From positions 62,001 to 126,000 of the forward strand of contig NZ_ATHI01000001.1 of the NCBI RefSeq assembly GCF_000422245.1: DNA of 64,000 nt, read 5' to 3'. Shown in pieces: positions 45,966-54,648 of this stretch. Numbering within the stretch: the stretch's first letter is position 1; each line of letters opens with the position of its first letter. A program made the translations under genes and the position numbers. Under the pieces are notes generated by a model. It did no database searches, was not told the origin of the DNA, and saw only the letters and a list, made by a program, of their open reading frames with translations. Origin of the DNA: Alkalidesulfovibrio alkalitolerans DSM 16529. GTDB lineage: Bacteria; Desulfobacterota; Desulfovibrionia; Desulfovibrionales; Desulfovibrionaceae.

Positions 45966-46973
45966 ATGGAAGAAACGATGCGCACTGAGCGCTACCGCAA
46001 GGACGAGGACCGCGAGGATCTGCTGCGCCGCCTCAACGGGCTTCTGGCGCCCTTGGACGTCGAGATCGCCGGGGCCGCTGGGATCCTGGCCCCGCGCCTG
46101 CCCGTGATCTTCATCGTCGGGGCTCCGCAGTCGGCCACCACCCTGGTGAGCCAGATATTTTCCCATGCTGGCTGCTTCGGCTACGTAAGCAATTTCGTGG
46201 CTCGCTTCTATCAGGCTCCGGGCCTGGGCCTGCTCCTGCAGCGGGCCCTGGGACTGGAAGGCGCGGCTCCGGACAGCTTCCGCTCCGAGTACGGCGTGAC
46301 CTCGGGCTGGGGCGAGCCCCACGAATTCGGCTACTTCTGGGACCGCTGGTTCGACTTGGGGCAGGGCGTGCACAAGCTTGGCCCGGACCTGCTGGAGCGG
46401 GTGGACCGGGACGGCCTACGCGCGGCCATGGGCCGCATGGAAGCCGTGGACGGGCGCCCCATGGTCTTCAAGAACAACACTTGGTGCACCTTCCAGGTGG
46501 CCTTCCTCCGCCAACTTTTCCCGGACAGCCTCTGGGTGGTCTGCCAGCGGCATCCGCTCTATAACGCGCAGTCCATCGCCGTGGGCCGCAGGCTCCGCTA
46601 CGGCGACATCCGCGCTTGGTGGTCCGTGCGCCCGGCGCAGTATCCGGAACTGAAGCTTCTGCCGTGGTGGGAGCAGGTGGCCGGGCAGATGCGTCACACC
46701 CTGGACGACCTGGAGGACGGCCTGGGCGCGGTGGACCCCGCAGACATCATCCGCGTGCGCTACGAGGTCCTTTGCCGGGATCCCGGCGCCCCGCTCCGGG
46801 AGGCGGTCCAGGCCCTGCGCCGCCGAAGGATCGAGGTCGTCCCGGCGGAACCTGGGGTCCATTTTGCCGCCCAGGACCGGCGCGTCCTGCCCGATGACGA
46901 ATGGGAGTTGCTGCACAAGGCCTGCCTGCGTCGGTTCGGTCCCGTCCACGACGGCTGGAACATGGAGGGCTAA
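45966..46973 (+). CDS. Sulfotransferase-family protein
   Basis: A 335-residue soluble protein. The 5'-phosphosulfate loop is VGAPQSATTLVSQIF (residues 51-65; usual form GAPRSGTTLL), with Gln-Ser-Ala replacing Arg-Ser-Gly. The 3'-phosphate region reads SLWVVCQRHPLYNAQSIAVGRRL, and RVRYEVLCRDP resembles the conserved C-terminal region. It would transfer sulfate from PAPS to a sugar hydroxyl. AGGAGGTC gives an excellent ribosome site. The altered loop means activity is not assured. Confidence 0.85.
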   Translation: MEETMRTERYRKDEDREDLLRRLNGLLAPLDVEIAGAAGILAPRLPVIFIVGAPQSATTLVSQIFSHAGCFGYVSNFVARFYQAPGLGLLLQRALGLEGAAPDSFRSEYGVTSGWGEPHEFGYFWDRWFDLGQGVHKLGPDLLERVDRDGLRAAMGRMEAVDGRPMVFKNNTWCTFQVAFLRQLFPDSLWVVCQRHPLYNAQSIAVGRRLRYGDIRAWWSVRPAQYPELKLLPWWEQVAGQMRHTLDDLEDGLGAVDPADIIRVRYEVLCRDPGAPLREAVQALRRRRIEVVPAEPGVHFAAQDRRVLPDDEWELLHKACLRRFGPVHDGWNMEG

Positions 46974-46975
46974 AC

Positions 46976-47119
46976 ATGGACCGCGTTTGCCTGACTTTCG
47001 ACATTGACTGGACACCGGAGCCGGTCTGCCGCCATCTGCTCGACCTGCTGGAAGAGGCCAACATCTCAGCCACGTTCTTTCTCACGGACAGCCCGAACCT
47101 AGACCTGCCGGAGCGCCAC
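46976..47119 (+). pseudogene. N-terminal fragment of a polysaccharide deacetylase
   Basis: The frame reads MDRVCLTFDIDWTPEPVCRH and then LLDLLEEANISATFFLTDSP. TFDID is the first NodB-type metal motif, with DW typical of a subfamily. Homology stops after about 45 residues, where an unrelated frame begins. The start is 2 bases after the sulfotransferase stop. The remaining five sixths of the domain is missing, so it cannot be active. Confidence 0.75.
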
Positions 47120-47123
47120 GAGC

Positions 47124-47231
47124 ATGCTGGGCAAGCCCTGCAACGAGGGGCTCTTCCAGTTCAAGGAAGGGCTCGGGGCCGGCCTGTGGTTCAGAAACAC
47201 CCCCGTTCTGGGTCTGGAGCGAACGCCATGA
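47124..47231 (+). pseudogene. C-terminal fragment of a FemAB-like GNAT
   Basis: In another frame, MLGKPCNEGLFQFKEGLGAG continues with LWFRNTPVLGLERTP and then stops. The NEGLFQFKEGLGAG section matches the C-terminal region of FemAB-like proteins, as in the neighbour at 43873 (QEGVHRFKRQFGAE). Its TGA overlaps the next ATG as ATGA, which shows that a complete gene was once coupled to what follows. Confidence 0.65.
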
Positions 47232-47515
47232 AAGTGACCATCATCATCCCCCCCAAGGTGCGCGGCAAGTGGATCGTCCGCGAGGACAAGTACGTCGCGC
47301 CCGGCAACAAACAGATCGTGCCGCGCACGGCCCAGCAATTAGCCGAGCGCATCGGCCGGTGCAGCGTGGTGGGCGCCGGGTCGGTGGTCACCAGGGACGT
47401 TCCCGCCCACTCCATTGTCGGCGGGGTTCCGGCCAGGATTCTCGGGACGGTTGCGGTCGAGGGGGACGCGGTGGAATTTTACACGACCAGCGGCGCAAAC
47501 GGGGAGCGGCGATGA
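47228..47515 (+). pseudogene. Chimeric ORF: radical SAM-like N-terminus joined to a hexapeptide acyltransferase C-terminus
   Basis: A 95-codon ORF. The first 32 residues (MKVTIIIPPKVRGKWIVRED) resemble the start of B12-binding radical SAM proteins. From about residue 48, IGRCSVVGAGSVVTRDVPAH and SIVGGVPARILG is the classical C-terminal end of hexapeptide-repeat acyltransferases. The two parts do not normally belong together and both lack their catalytic cores. The stop overlaps the next gene by ATGA. Confidence 0.65.
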
Positions 47516-48843
47516 CGGACGGTGCGGTCAGGGCCGTATCCAGGCCCCGCGTGGCCTTTGTGGGCAACCAGGATAACAACGCCTATCGCCTGTGCCGCTG
47601 GCTCAGGGAACTCGGATTCGACAGCCACCTGTTCATTCATCCGGACAACCTGACGCAGCGGCGGTCGCATCCGGCGCTGGTCAGTCCGGGGCTGGACATC
47701 GCCGCCTGCCCGTGGACGCACATCTATTCCGATCTCGACGCGTGGTATCCGTATTTCGGCAAGACCCCGGCGTCCAGGCGAATCGAGAACGACTTCGACG
47801 CGGTCGTGACCAGCGGCTCGTCCGTCATGTTCGGCCTGCAGTTCGACCGGATTCCGGTGTTCCACATCGCCCTGGGCGGCGACGTGCGCGACATCCCGCG
47901 CATCGGGTGGTTCGGCCCGCATCCCTTTGACGAGAAGATACGGGGCTTCATCTTCCGGAAGGCGCTTCGTCACTGCACCCGCATCTTCAGCGGCATGTCC
48001 GGCGGCACGGCCATGACCATGCGCGAACTGCGCATGCAGGGCCGGGTCACCTTCGTCAGTTTGCCCGAGGACCAGCGACACAACCTCGACGTGCGCGACG
48101 AGACCCTCCTGGCCCGTCTGAACGACGCCTACGGCCGGTACGACAAGGTCTTCCTCTGGTTGTCACGCCTCAACTACCAGGTCCGGGACAACCAGTACAA
48201 GGGGGCGGACAGCTTTCTGCAGGCGTTCGCGCGGATCGCGAAGACGCGCAACGTGCGGGCGGTGGTCGCGCGGCACGGCAACGACGCCGACGCCTTCCAC
48301 GCCCTGGCCGGGGAACTGGGCGTGCTGGAGCATATCGATTTCGTCGATCATCTTTCGTTCTGGGAACTGGCGACCTATCTCTCCATTTCGAACGCCGTGG
48401 TCTTCGACAGTCTGCAGCCTGGGAGCAACGCCATCGGCGGTTTGACGCGCGAAGCCCTGTCCGTGGGCGCATGCGTGGTGCGCCAGATCAACATAGAAAT
48501 AATCAGCGTCCTGTACGGTTCGCGTGTTCCGCTACGCGTGGCGCACGATGCCGACGACTGCCATGCGGCCATGCTTCACTATCTCGACATGAGCGCCGAG
48601 GAGTTCGCGGCGCTTCGGGAATCGGTCCTGACCTGGGCCGGGGAGCACCTGGACTACAGGCGGTCCTTTGCCATGCGGCAGATCGCGTGCGAACTGACGA
48701 CTTACGCCTGGGCCAACACGCTCCTGCACAGGGAGTTCGCTGTGTCTCGCAGGGGGGAGCGCGCGATCCTGTTCGTCCAGCGTCTTCTCCTCATGGCCCA
48801 AAGAAAGTTTCGCACCCTGCTCCGGAGAAACGATGGCGGCTGA
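47512..48843 (+). CDS. Glycosyltransferase (GT-B type), family unclear
   Basis: A 443-residue soluble protein. The N-terminal Rossmann half begins RPRVAFVGNQDNNAYRLCRWL and the C-terminal half contains FLWLSRLNYQVRDNQYKGADSFL and VFDSLQPGSNAIGGLTREALSVGA, which resembles the EX7E-type donor-binding region of GT4/GT1 enzymes. Sequence identity to standard families is weak by eye. A cluster of His/Asp near LEHIDFVDHLSFWELATYL is also GT4-like. It overlaps the chimera by ATGA upstream and the next glycosyltransferase by 11 bases. Confidence 0.75.
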   Translation: MTDGAVRAVSRPRVAFVGNQDNNAYRLCRWLRELGFDSHLFIHPDNLTQRRSHPALVSPGLDIAACPWTHIYSDLDAWYPYFGKTPASRRIENDFDAVVTSGSSVMFGLQFDRIPVFHIALGGDVRDIPRIGWFGPHPFDEKIRGFIFRKALRHCTRIFSGMSGGTAMTMRELRMQGRVTFVSLPEDQRHNLDVRDETLLARLNDAYGRYDKVFLWLSRLNYQVRDNQYKGADSFLQAFARIAKTRNVRAVVARHGNDADAFHALAGELGVLEHIDFVDHLSFWELATYLSISNAVVFDSLQPGSNAIGGLTREALSVGACVVRQINIEIISVLYGSRVPLRVAHDADDCHAAMLHYLDMSAEEFAALRESVLTWAGEHLDYRRSFAMRQIACELTTYAWANTLLHREFAVSRRGERAILFVQRLLLMAQRKFRTLLRRNDGG

Positions 48844-49939
48844 AATTGCTGCGGCATGTCCGCCCCAATCCAGGCCGCGCCTGGTGCACCTCTTCAACGC
48901 CTTTGAGGTGGGCGGCGTGGAGCGGCAGCACATGATGCTCGTCGAGCGGCTCGCCCCCCGTTTCGAGCAGGCGTGCTGGTCGTACATCCACGGGCCGCTC
49001 GAAGCGGAGTTGGACGCGCTTTGCATCCCCCACCGCGCCGGGGATTTCGCGGTGCTGCGCGACATGCTGGACGCGGGAACCTTCGATTGCGCCGTGGTCC
49101 GCACCAACCGCCATGCGCGCGAAGTCGCCGCGTATTTCGCCTCCTCGTCCGTCCCGGTGGTCTACATCAGGAGTTTTCTGCGCTGGTTCGAAGGCAATGA
49201 CACTCATTTCGATCCGGAATTCGAACGGCTGAGCTACGCCTACCCCGAACATGTCTTTTTCAGTGGTCCCTCACTGCAACGTAGCGCCCGGAGACTGGGC
49301 ATCCCGATCAAGGGCGGCGAAATTCTCTTCAATGGCGTGGACATGGCCCGCTTCTGCGCCGCGCCGCGCACTCCGCCGCCGCAGGATGCGCCCCTTCGCG
49401 TCGGCATCCTGGCCAACATCGCGCCCCACAAGAACCAACTCGCAGCCGTGACGGTGTTGCGGCCGGGCATGGAGGCCGGGTGGTGCACCCTGCACCTTGC
49501 GGGCGAGGAGCAGTATCCCGACTACGCCCGGCAGGTACGCGAAGCGGCCGCCGGGCTGCCCGTGGAGTTCCGGGGATATGTTGCCCAGGCCGAGACGTTC
49601 TACGACGACATCGACGTCCTGCTGCTCACCTCCACCAGGGAAGGCTGGCCCACGGTGATCATGGAGGCCATGGCCGCCGGGCTGCCGTGCGTTGCGCCCG
49701 ACGTGGGCGATGTCGGGATACTGCTTGGCAGCGGCGAGCACGGCATGCTCTATCCCGCGGGGCGGTTCGAGGCCGTGCCGACGCTGCTCGCCGAGTTGCG
49801 CGCGCCCGACCGGTACAGGCGCTATGCGGACAGGGCGCGCCAGCGCGGGATGGATTTCGACATTGACCGGACCTGCGCGATCCTTGAGCGGGCCATACGG
49901 CGCGTCATTGGCGAACGCGCGGCGGGAGAGGGACGATGA
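48833..49939 (+). CDS. Family 4 glycosyltransferase
   Basis: A 368-residue GT-B enzyme. The N-terminal loop RLVHLFNAFEVGGVERQHM is the GT4 acceptor-side glycine loop, and the C-terminal domain holds FNGVDMARF, RVGILANIAPHKNQ, and the donor site STREGWPTVIMEAMAAGLPCVAP (about 262-284) with the EX7E pair. It should add a sugar from a nucleotide donor to the growing glycan. A CCGGAGAAACG ribosome site lies within the upstream gene; the two genes overlap by 11 bases. Confidence 0.93.
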   Translation: MAAEIAAACPPQSRPRLVHLFNAFEVGGVERQHMMLVERLAPRFEQACWSYIHGPLEAELDALCIPHRAGDFAVLRDMLDAGTFDCAVVRTNRHAREVAAYFASSSVPVVYIRSFLRWFEGNDTHFDPEFERLSYAYPEHVFFSGPSLQRSARRLGIPIKGGEILFNGVDMARFCAAPRTPPPQDAPLRVGILANIAPHKNQLAAVTVLRPGMEAGWCTLHLAGEEQYPDYARQVREAAAGLPVEFRGYVAQAETFYDDIDVLLLTSTREGWPTVIMEAMAAGLPCVAPDVGDVGILLGSGEHGMLYPAGRFEAVPTLLAELRAPDRYRRYADRARQRGMDFDIDRTCAILERAIRRVIGERAAGEGR

Positions 49940-50634
49940 CGGGCGAGCGCGCGGCATCGCGGCCGGAAGTCCTGGCCATCATCCCGGCCCGCGGCGGCTC
50001 CAAGGGGCTACCCAGGAAGAACGCCCTCATGCTTGGCGACAGACCCCTCGTGGCGTGGTCCGTGAGCGTGGCCAGGGCGGCGCGCAACATCACGCGGGTG
50101 GTCGTGTCCACCGACGACCCCGAGATCGCGGACATCGCCAGGGAATACGGGGCCGAGGTGCCGTTCCTGCGCCCGGCCCACCTGAGCGGCGACAGGGCGG
50201 ACGTGGGGCTGGCCTTGCAACACATCCGCAACGGCCTCTTCGAACGGGAGAGATACCGGCCGCTGGGGCAGGTGGTGCTCTACCCCACGCACCCATTCCG
50301 CAGGCGCTCCACCATCGAACACCTCGTGGACACGCTGCTGGCCGGGTACGAGACGGTCTCCACCGTCCGGCGGATCGACACGCCGCAGGAGCGGTTCTTC
50401 TGCGAGGAGGGCGGTCTGCTGCATCCCTACGGCGAGGCGGAGGTGGCCATGGCGCTGGCGCCGCACGTGCGCACCTACGGATACTGCTACGGCAGGTATC
50501 TGGATTTTTCGGCCGCCGGACACTACCAGCACGTGCTCACCGATCCCGTCGAACTCATCGATATCGACGCGGAGGAAGATCTGGAACTGGCCAGAAAGGT
50601 ATTGGAACACAACCTGTTCGATTTCGAATTATGA
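49936..50634 (+). CDS. CMP-sugar synthetase (NeuA-like cytidylyltransferase)
   Basis: A 232-residue enzyme activating a sugar acid with CTP. The signature IIPARGGSKGLPRKN (about 15-29) binds CTP, followed by TRVVVSTDDPEIADIAREYGAEVPFLRP, both characteristic of CMP-nonulosonate and CMP-KDO synthetases. No NeuB- or NeuC-like synthase is nearby, so the sugar (nonulosonate or other) would be made elsewhere. It overlaps the preceding glycosyltransferase and the following gene by ATGA. Confidence 0.88.
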   Translation: MTGERAASRPEVLAIIPARGGSKGLPRKNALMLGDRPLVAWSVSVARAARNITRVVVSTDDPEIADIAREYGAEVPFLRPAHLSGDRADVGLALQHIRNGLFERERYRPLGQVVLYPTHPFRRRSTIEHLVDTLLAGYETVSTVRRIDTPQERFFCEEGGLLHPYGEAEVAMALAPHVRTYGYCYGRYLDFSAAGHYQHVLTDPVELIDIDAEEDLELARKVLEHNLFDFEL

Positions 50635-51788
50635 AGCTGCTGCTACCCATTTTCATCGCCGACGCGGAACTGGACTGGACCGCTCCGCCCTTGTCCGGCC
50701 TTTTGGCCGAACGGCTCGTCATGGTGCGCGATCAGGCGTCCGCAGCCGACGTCCGGGTGTTCACGGACTCCGATCATGTGGCTGCACTGGCGGCCGCACT
50801 TTCGCTGCCGTGCACCAAGACCCAGGCCCCGCCTCCCGGCCCGCTGCACGCGCGCGCGCTGGCCCTGCCCGGCATTGACGGCATCTCTTCCGACGAACCG
50901 CTGCTCGTCCTCGACTTCAGGACGGTCACCGTCACCGGAAGCGACATCCAGCTTGCCCGCACGGCCTTCGAGGAAAACCCGGCCGAGCCCGTCATCTCGA
51001 TGGAAAAGCCCAGGGACAATCCGGTCCAGTTCCGGACCACGTACACCGTCCTCGATTCGGGGGTTTTGCACCTGTTGGCGTCCGAAGACGCCGTCGCGGA
51101 CCTTCGGGAAAGGCTGCGGCTTCCCGTGGCCGCGGCAAGCCGGGCGTTCCCCGCCCGCGCCGGCATGGGCGGGCTCGAGCCGGGGGATGGCGTGTTGACG
51201 GTGCGTGAGGACGCCGACTCGGCGCGTATTGTCTGGCTGAACCAGCCTCCGGCCGGGAGTGCGTCCATTATCGCCGTGTCGGCCCGCCGCGAGGGGGTTG
51301 TCCGGGTGTCGGAAAACGGAAACGGCTGTGTCCTGGACGTTTCAGCCCCTCCCATGTCCGTGCTGAGCCTTGTGCCGTTTTCCCGGACCGGGATCGTCGC
51401 GGAGTTCCCCGAGACGCTGCCGCTGGAGAGGGGCAGCGTGGCGCTCCCTGTCCCGGAAGGCGCGGTCAGCGGCTATCTCTATACTGTGGAGAGCCATGTG
51501 GGCAGTGGGGCATACGCGGCGTCCACTCCTCATGTCCCAAGCCTTGCCTGCAAGGCCAGGGTCGTGACCGGGCGCCAGGACTTCCCCGATATTTTTCGCT
51601 TCGACGAAGCGTTGTGCCTCGGCACCCGAAGGCAATTGCTCGAACTCGACGAGCGCATGGCCTCGGGAAGGGTGCAGCGCCTGCCCAACGCCTCGCGCGA
51701 ATCGATCCGGGTGCTGACGTTCCTGGACGTCCTGCGCCACGAAGTCTGGCAGGCGGGCCGAGACGACCTGCGGGATGGTGCGGCATGA
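50631..51788 (+). CDS. Unknown protein with a degenerate cytidylyltransferase-like N-terminus (385 aa)
   Basis: No family was recognised. Residues 1-160 follow the layout of the NeuA-like protein upstream (ASAADVRVFTDSDHVAALAAAL against NITRVVVSTDDPEIADIARE; DEPLLVLDFRTVTVTGSDIQ), but the ARGGSKG nucleotide signature is absent, so it is unlikely to be catalytic in that way. Residues 170-385 are beta-rich with no motif. No signal peptide or membrane segment is seen. It is coupled to both neighbours by ATGA. Confidence 0.75.
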   Translation: MKLLLPIFIADAELDWTAPPLSGLLAERLVMVRDQASAADVRVFTDSDHVAALAAALSLPCTKTQAPPPGPLHARALALPGIDGISSDEPLLVLDFRTVTVTGSDIQLARTAFEENPAEPVISMEKPRDNPVQFRTTYTVLDSGVLHLLASEDAVADLRERLRLPVAAASRAFPARAGMGGLEPGDGVLTVREDADSARIVWLNQPPAGSASIIAVSARREGVVRVSENGNGCVLDVSAPPMSVLSLVPFSRTGIVAEFPETLPLERGSVALPVPEGAVSGYLYTVESHVGSGAYAASTPHVPSLACKARVVTGRQDFPDIFRFDEALCLGTRRQLLELDERMASGRVQRLPNASRESIRVLTFLDVLRHEVWQAGRDDLRDGAA

Positions 51789-52798
51789 CGGGGCCGACCG
51801 TTTTTCCGCTTTTCGAGCGCGTCCGGGAGTCGTCGGTTTCAGCCGTTGGGCGGGACATGCTCCTGGGCGGCGGGGAAGGTCTGCGGACGTTCTACAAAAA
51901 TTTTTGCCGGGGCGGCGAACAAGAGGGCGAGGCGAGCGCGTCCGGCGCGCTCACGTTCTCCTCGCTGCGCTGCGTCATTCCCGAGGAAGCGGCCCTGCCT
52001 TCCTTGCTCCGGTCGATTTCGCCCTGCGCAGGGAAGGGATTCATCGGATGCGATCAGGTCAGCCGCGCGGCGCACCATCTCGACGTTTCCGGGGCGGTCC
52101 GGCCGCTTCCCGCGCCGGGCGGCAGGCCCCTGGCCTCGACTCTCCATGCCGGGGGCCGCACCTACATGCTGGCGCAGGACGGTTCGACTCTCTGGATTGC
52201 CGAAGGCGACCTGTCCGCAGTCGAGAGCATCGGCCTGCCAGAGGGCATCGGCCCGAACGCCACGCTCGTACAGGCCGGAGCGGACGGTGCGACCATCCTG
52301 TCTCCCGCCGCGAAAGTCCTTTTCAGGCTCGGCCCCTCGTGGACCCTGGCGGATCGAAGGCGGCTTTGTTGCCACCACCGGCTTCAGACCGGCGCGCCGT
52401 TTCGGGACGGGCATGTATTCCTGGAATCGCTCGGCGACGGGTATTGCGGCGCCAACCTGTTGTATTTTCCGCCGCAAGGCCCGCCACGGCACGTCGCTGG
52501 CGGGTTCAGGTCGCCAGGGCACGTCAGCGCCTTCGAACATGGCCTTTTGGTCTGCGATTTTTCCGGGCTGCACATCCTGGTCATGGACGGCCTGAACGTG
52601 CTCCGCTCGGTCTGCATGCCGTGGACGCCCCTGCTGCGATGGCTCGGGCGCGACCGGGGCGTCGGGTATGAAGCGGCGCTGGTGGACGGTTCGCTGTACG
52701 TGGCCTGTAAGTTCAACGTGCCGCTTGTCGGCAGCAGCCATTCGTATTGCGTCGTGCACGGCGTGGTCGAAGGGATTTCCGTGATCCATGGCGAGTGA
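51785..52798 (+). CDS. Unknown protein, probable beta-propeller (337 aa)
   Basis: After about 80 residues, the sequence falls into repeated beta-strand units of about 40-45 residues (LHAGGRTYMLAQDGSTLWIAEGD, APFRDGHVFLESLGDGYC, SAFEHGLLVCDFSGLHILVMDG, AALVDGSLYVACKF), which looks like propeller blades. I do not recognise the family. It contains several cysteines but no catalytic motif. It overlaps the unknown gene upstream by ATGA, and the radical SAM gene begins 11 bases before its stop. Codon use matches the cluster. Confidence 0.75.
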   Translation: MTGPTVFPLFERVRESSVSAVGRDMLLGGGEGLRTFYKNFCRGGEQEGEASASGALTFSSLRCVIPEEAALPSLLRSISPCAGKGFIGCDQVSRAAHHLDVSGAVRPLPAPGGRPLASTLHAGGRTYMLAQDGSTLWIAEGDLSAVESIGLPEGIGPNATLVQAGADGATILSPAAKVLFRLGPSWTLADRRRLCCHHRLQTGAPFRDGHVFLESLGDGYCGANLLYFPPQGPPRHVAGGFRSPGHVSAFEHGLLVCDFSGLHILVMDGLNVLRSVCMPWTPLLRWLGRDRGVGYEAALVDGSLYVACKFNVPLVGSSHSYCVVHGVVEGISVIHGE

Positions 52799-54581
52799 GG
52801 TCCGGACGGATGACGGGAAAACACTGAAGAGAAGGAAGCGCTTCATGGCGACTCACACGGTCATCTGCACGGCTCCGTGGCGGACCATCACCCTGGCGGA
52901 GAATCGCTACCGCCCTTGCTGCCGGATCGTCGCCGGGGAATACTCCCGGTTTCCGACGACGCAAGAAGAGTTGATGGCGCACGTCAACAGCCCCTTCATG
53001 CGGGAACTGCGCAGGCAGGTCCACGCCAAAGAGATCGGCGGGACCATCTGCGAGAGTTGCGTCCGCTCCGGCATGAACGAGCCGGAGCTGTACGACTATC
53101 GCCATATGGCGGACCCGCGCCTTCTCGAAAGGATCGACAAAACCCGCGATGCTGTCCGCCGGGGTGCGGAGGTTCTGAACGAGCCTCCCCTCGAACTGGG
53201 GTTTTCTTTTCCTGGCGTGTGCAACATTCATTGTAAGATGTGCACGGTGCATTCGTATTCCAAGCTCGGGAAACGGCGGATCGGCAATGTCTTTCTCGAC
53301 GACGCCAAGGCGCTCCTGTCGTCCGTCGGATTCGAAAACGTCGCGACTTTGCGCATCGGCGGCGGCGAGCCTCTGTTCAATCCGGCCACGCTCGAAATGA
53401 TGGAATACGCGGCCGAGCGAATGCACCCGGAAACGGTCCTTTCGACCGGAACCAACGGCAAGGAGCTTGCCAGGCGCATCGACCTGCTCAAAAGGTTTCC
53501 CAACCTCGACATGAACATCAGCGTGGACGCCGTCGGCTCCGCATACGAGACCATCCGGGTGGGCATCGCCTGGGAGACCATTCTCGAAAACCTGCGCCTG
53601 GTGAGCGAAACGGCCAGGAACTTTCCCAATTGGCACATCACCACGCGCACGGTCCTGATGCGCACGAGCCTGCCGAGCCTGCCGGAACTGGTCGGACTTT
53701 TTCTCGATCACGGTTTCAAGCCGCTCTTCGCGCCGATCTTCGGCGATTTCTACGACGAGAACATCTACTGGTATTCGGGACTGCTGGCCGACATGGATTG
53801 GAAGGCCCACTTTGCCGAGGCCATCGCCGTGGCCAAGTCCCGGGGAAGCGACGGCGTGGCAGGAGAGCTGGCCTTCCGCCTGGCCGAGCTGCGCCGCCAG
53901 ATCGAGAAGGGCGACTACGGATACTACCGGGCTTCGCCCACGCAGTTCCGGCGGTTCGCGGACTGGTGCGAACGGCACTTCGCCGGAAAACGGATCGCGC
54001 TGTTCGGCATGACCGAGGAAATCGGATACTTCCTGCACTACTATCATTCCGTGAAAACCAGCTTCACCATCGGCGCCATCGCCCTGCTCGAAGACATTCC
54101 CGCCCAGGTGACGGGCGTGCTCGGGATAGACCGGGTGCCGCCCGAGACACTGGCCGACTGGCAAGGGCCGATTCTGGTCTCCTGCGATTCCCGCAGTTTC
54201 GGGCGGTACATGGATTACGCGCGTGACACCTACCCCATGGACCGGGTCGCGGTGCTCTCGTCCGACACGGTCGAGGCCGACGTGCCCGGCGTTCTGGAGC
54301 GGGTGGGCGACGCGCCGGTGGTGCTTTTCGGCGCGGGCGGGTTCAGCGCCATGCTCCTTCGCAGCACGCACCTGTCACGGGCGAACATCGTCGCGTTCTC
54401 AGACAACGACAAAGCGAAGTGGGGGACCCGTTTCGAGGGCAAGCCTGTTGTCGCCCCGGCCTTGATCCCCGAGGTGGCCAGGGATGTGATCGTCTGTAGC
54501 CGTGCCTACGAATACGACATCGCTCGATCCCTGCAAAACGCTCACGGCGACAGGCTGGCCGTACACACGCTATTCTCCTGA
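52788..54581 (+). CDS. Twitch-type radical SAM protein with C-terminal Rossmann-like domains
   Basis: A 597-residue protein. An N-terminal twitch/SPASM-like cluster region has Cys27 in ICTAPW and Cys44-Cys45 in RPCCRI, then Cys88 and Cys91 (CESC). The radical SAM core has Cys145-x3-Cys149-x2-Cys152 (CNIHCKMC) and the GGE motif in RIGGGEPLF. From about residue 400, two alpha/beta units follow; the last has VVLFGAGGFSAMLLR and a Rossmann-like IVAFSDND. A radical modification of a sugar or other glycan precursor is plausible. A second possible start is 52845 (MATHTVICTAPW). Confidence 0.85.
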   Translation: MASEVRTDDGKTLKRRKRFMATHTVICTAPWRTITLAENRYRPCCRIVAGEYSRFPTTQEELMAHVNSPFMRELRRQVHAKEIGGTICESCVRSGMNEPELYDYRHMADPRLLERIDKTRDAVRRGAEVLNEPPLELGFSFPGVCNIHCKMCTVHSYSKLGKRRIGNVFLDDAKALLSSVGFENVATLRIGGGEPLFNPATLEMMEYAAERMHPETVLSTGTNGKELARRIDLLKRFPNLDMNISVDAVGSAYETIRVGIAWETILENLRLVSETARNFPNWHITTRTVLMRTSLPSLPELVGLFLDHGFKPLFAPIFGDFYDENIYWYSGLLADMDWKAHFAEAIAVAKSRGSDGVAGELAFRLAELRRQIEKGDYGYYRASPTQFRRFADWCERHFAGKRIALFGMTEEIGYFLHYYHSVKTSFTIGAIALLEDIPAQVTGVLGIDRVPPETLADWQGPILVSCDSRSFGRYMDYARDTYPMDRVAVLSSDTVEADVPGVLERVGDAPVVLFGAGGFSAMLLRSTHLSRANIVAFSDNDKAKWGTRFEGKPVVAPALIPEVARDVIVCSRAYEYDIARSLQNAHGDRLAVHTLFS

Positions 54582-54600
54582 GCGCGGCGCGCCATCCCAG

Positions 54601-54627
54601 GCCGGGGCTGTTGAAAAACAACCCGGC
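54601..54627. terminator. Hairpin between convergent genes
   Basis: GCCGGG...TGTT, loop GAAA, AACA...CCCGGC: a 6-bp and a 4-bp stem with a small internal mismatch, between the radical SAM gene (+) and the glycosyltransferase gene (-). No good U-tract. Confidence 0.4.
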
Positions 54628-54648
54628 GCAATCCGGAGGGTGACGTCG

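Noticed and set aside
50631-50790. Second functional CMP-sugar synthetase
   Set aside because: The order of strands resembles NeuA but the nucleotide-binding ARGGSKG sequence is missing, so it is listed as unknown with a degenerate domain.
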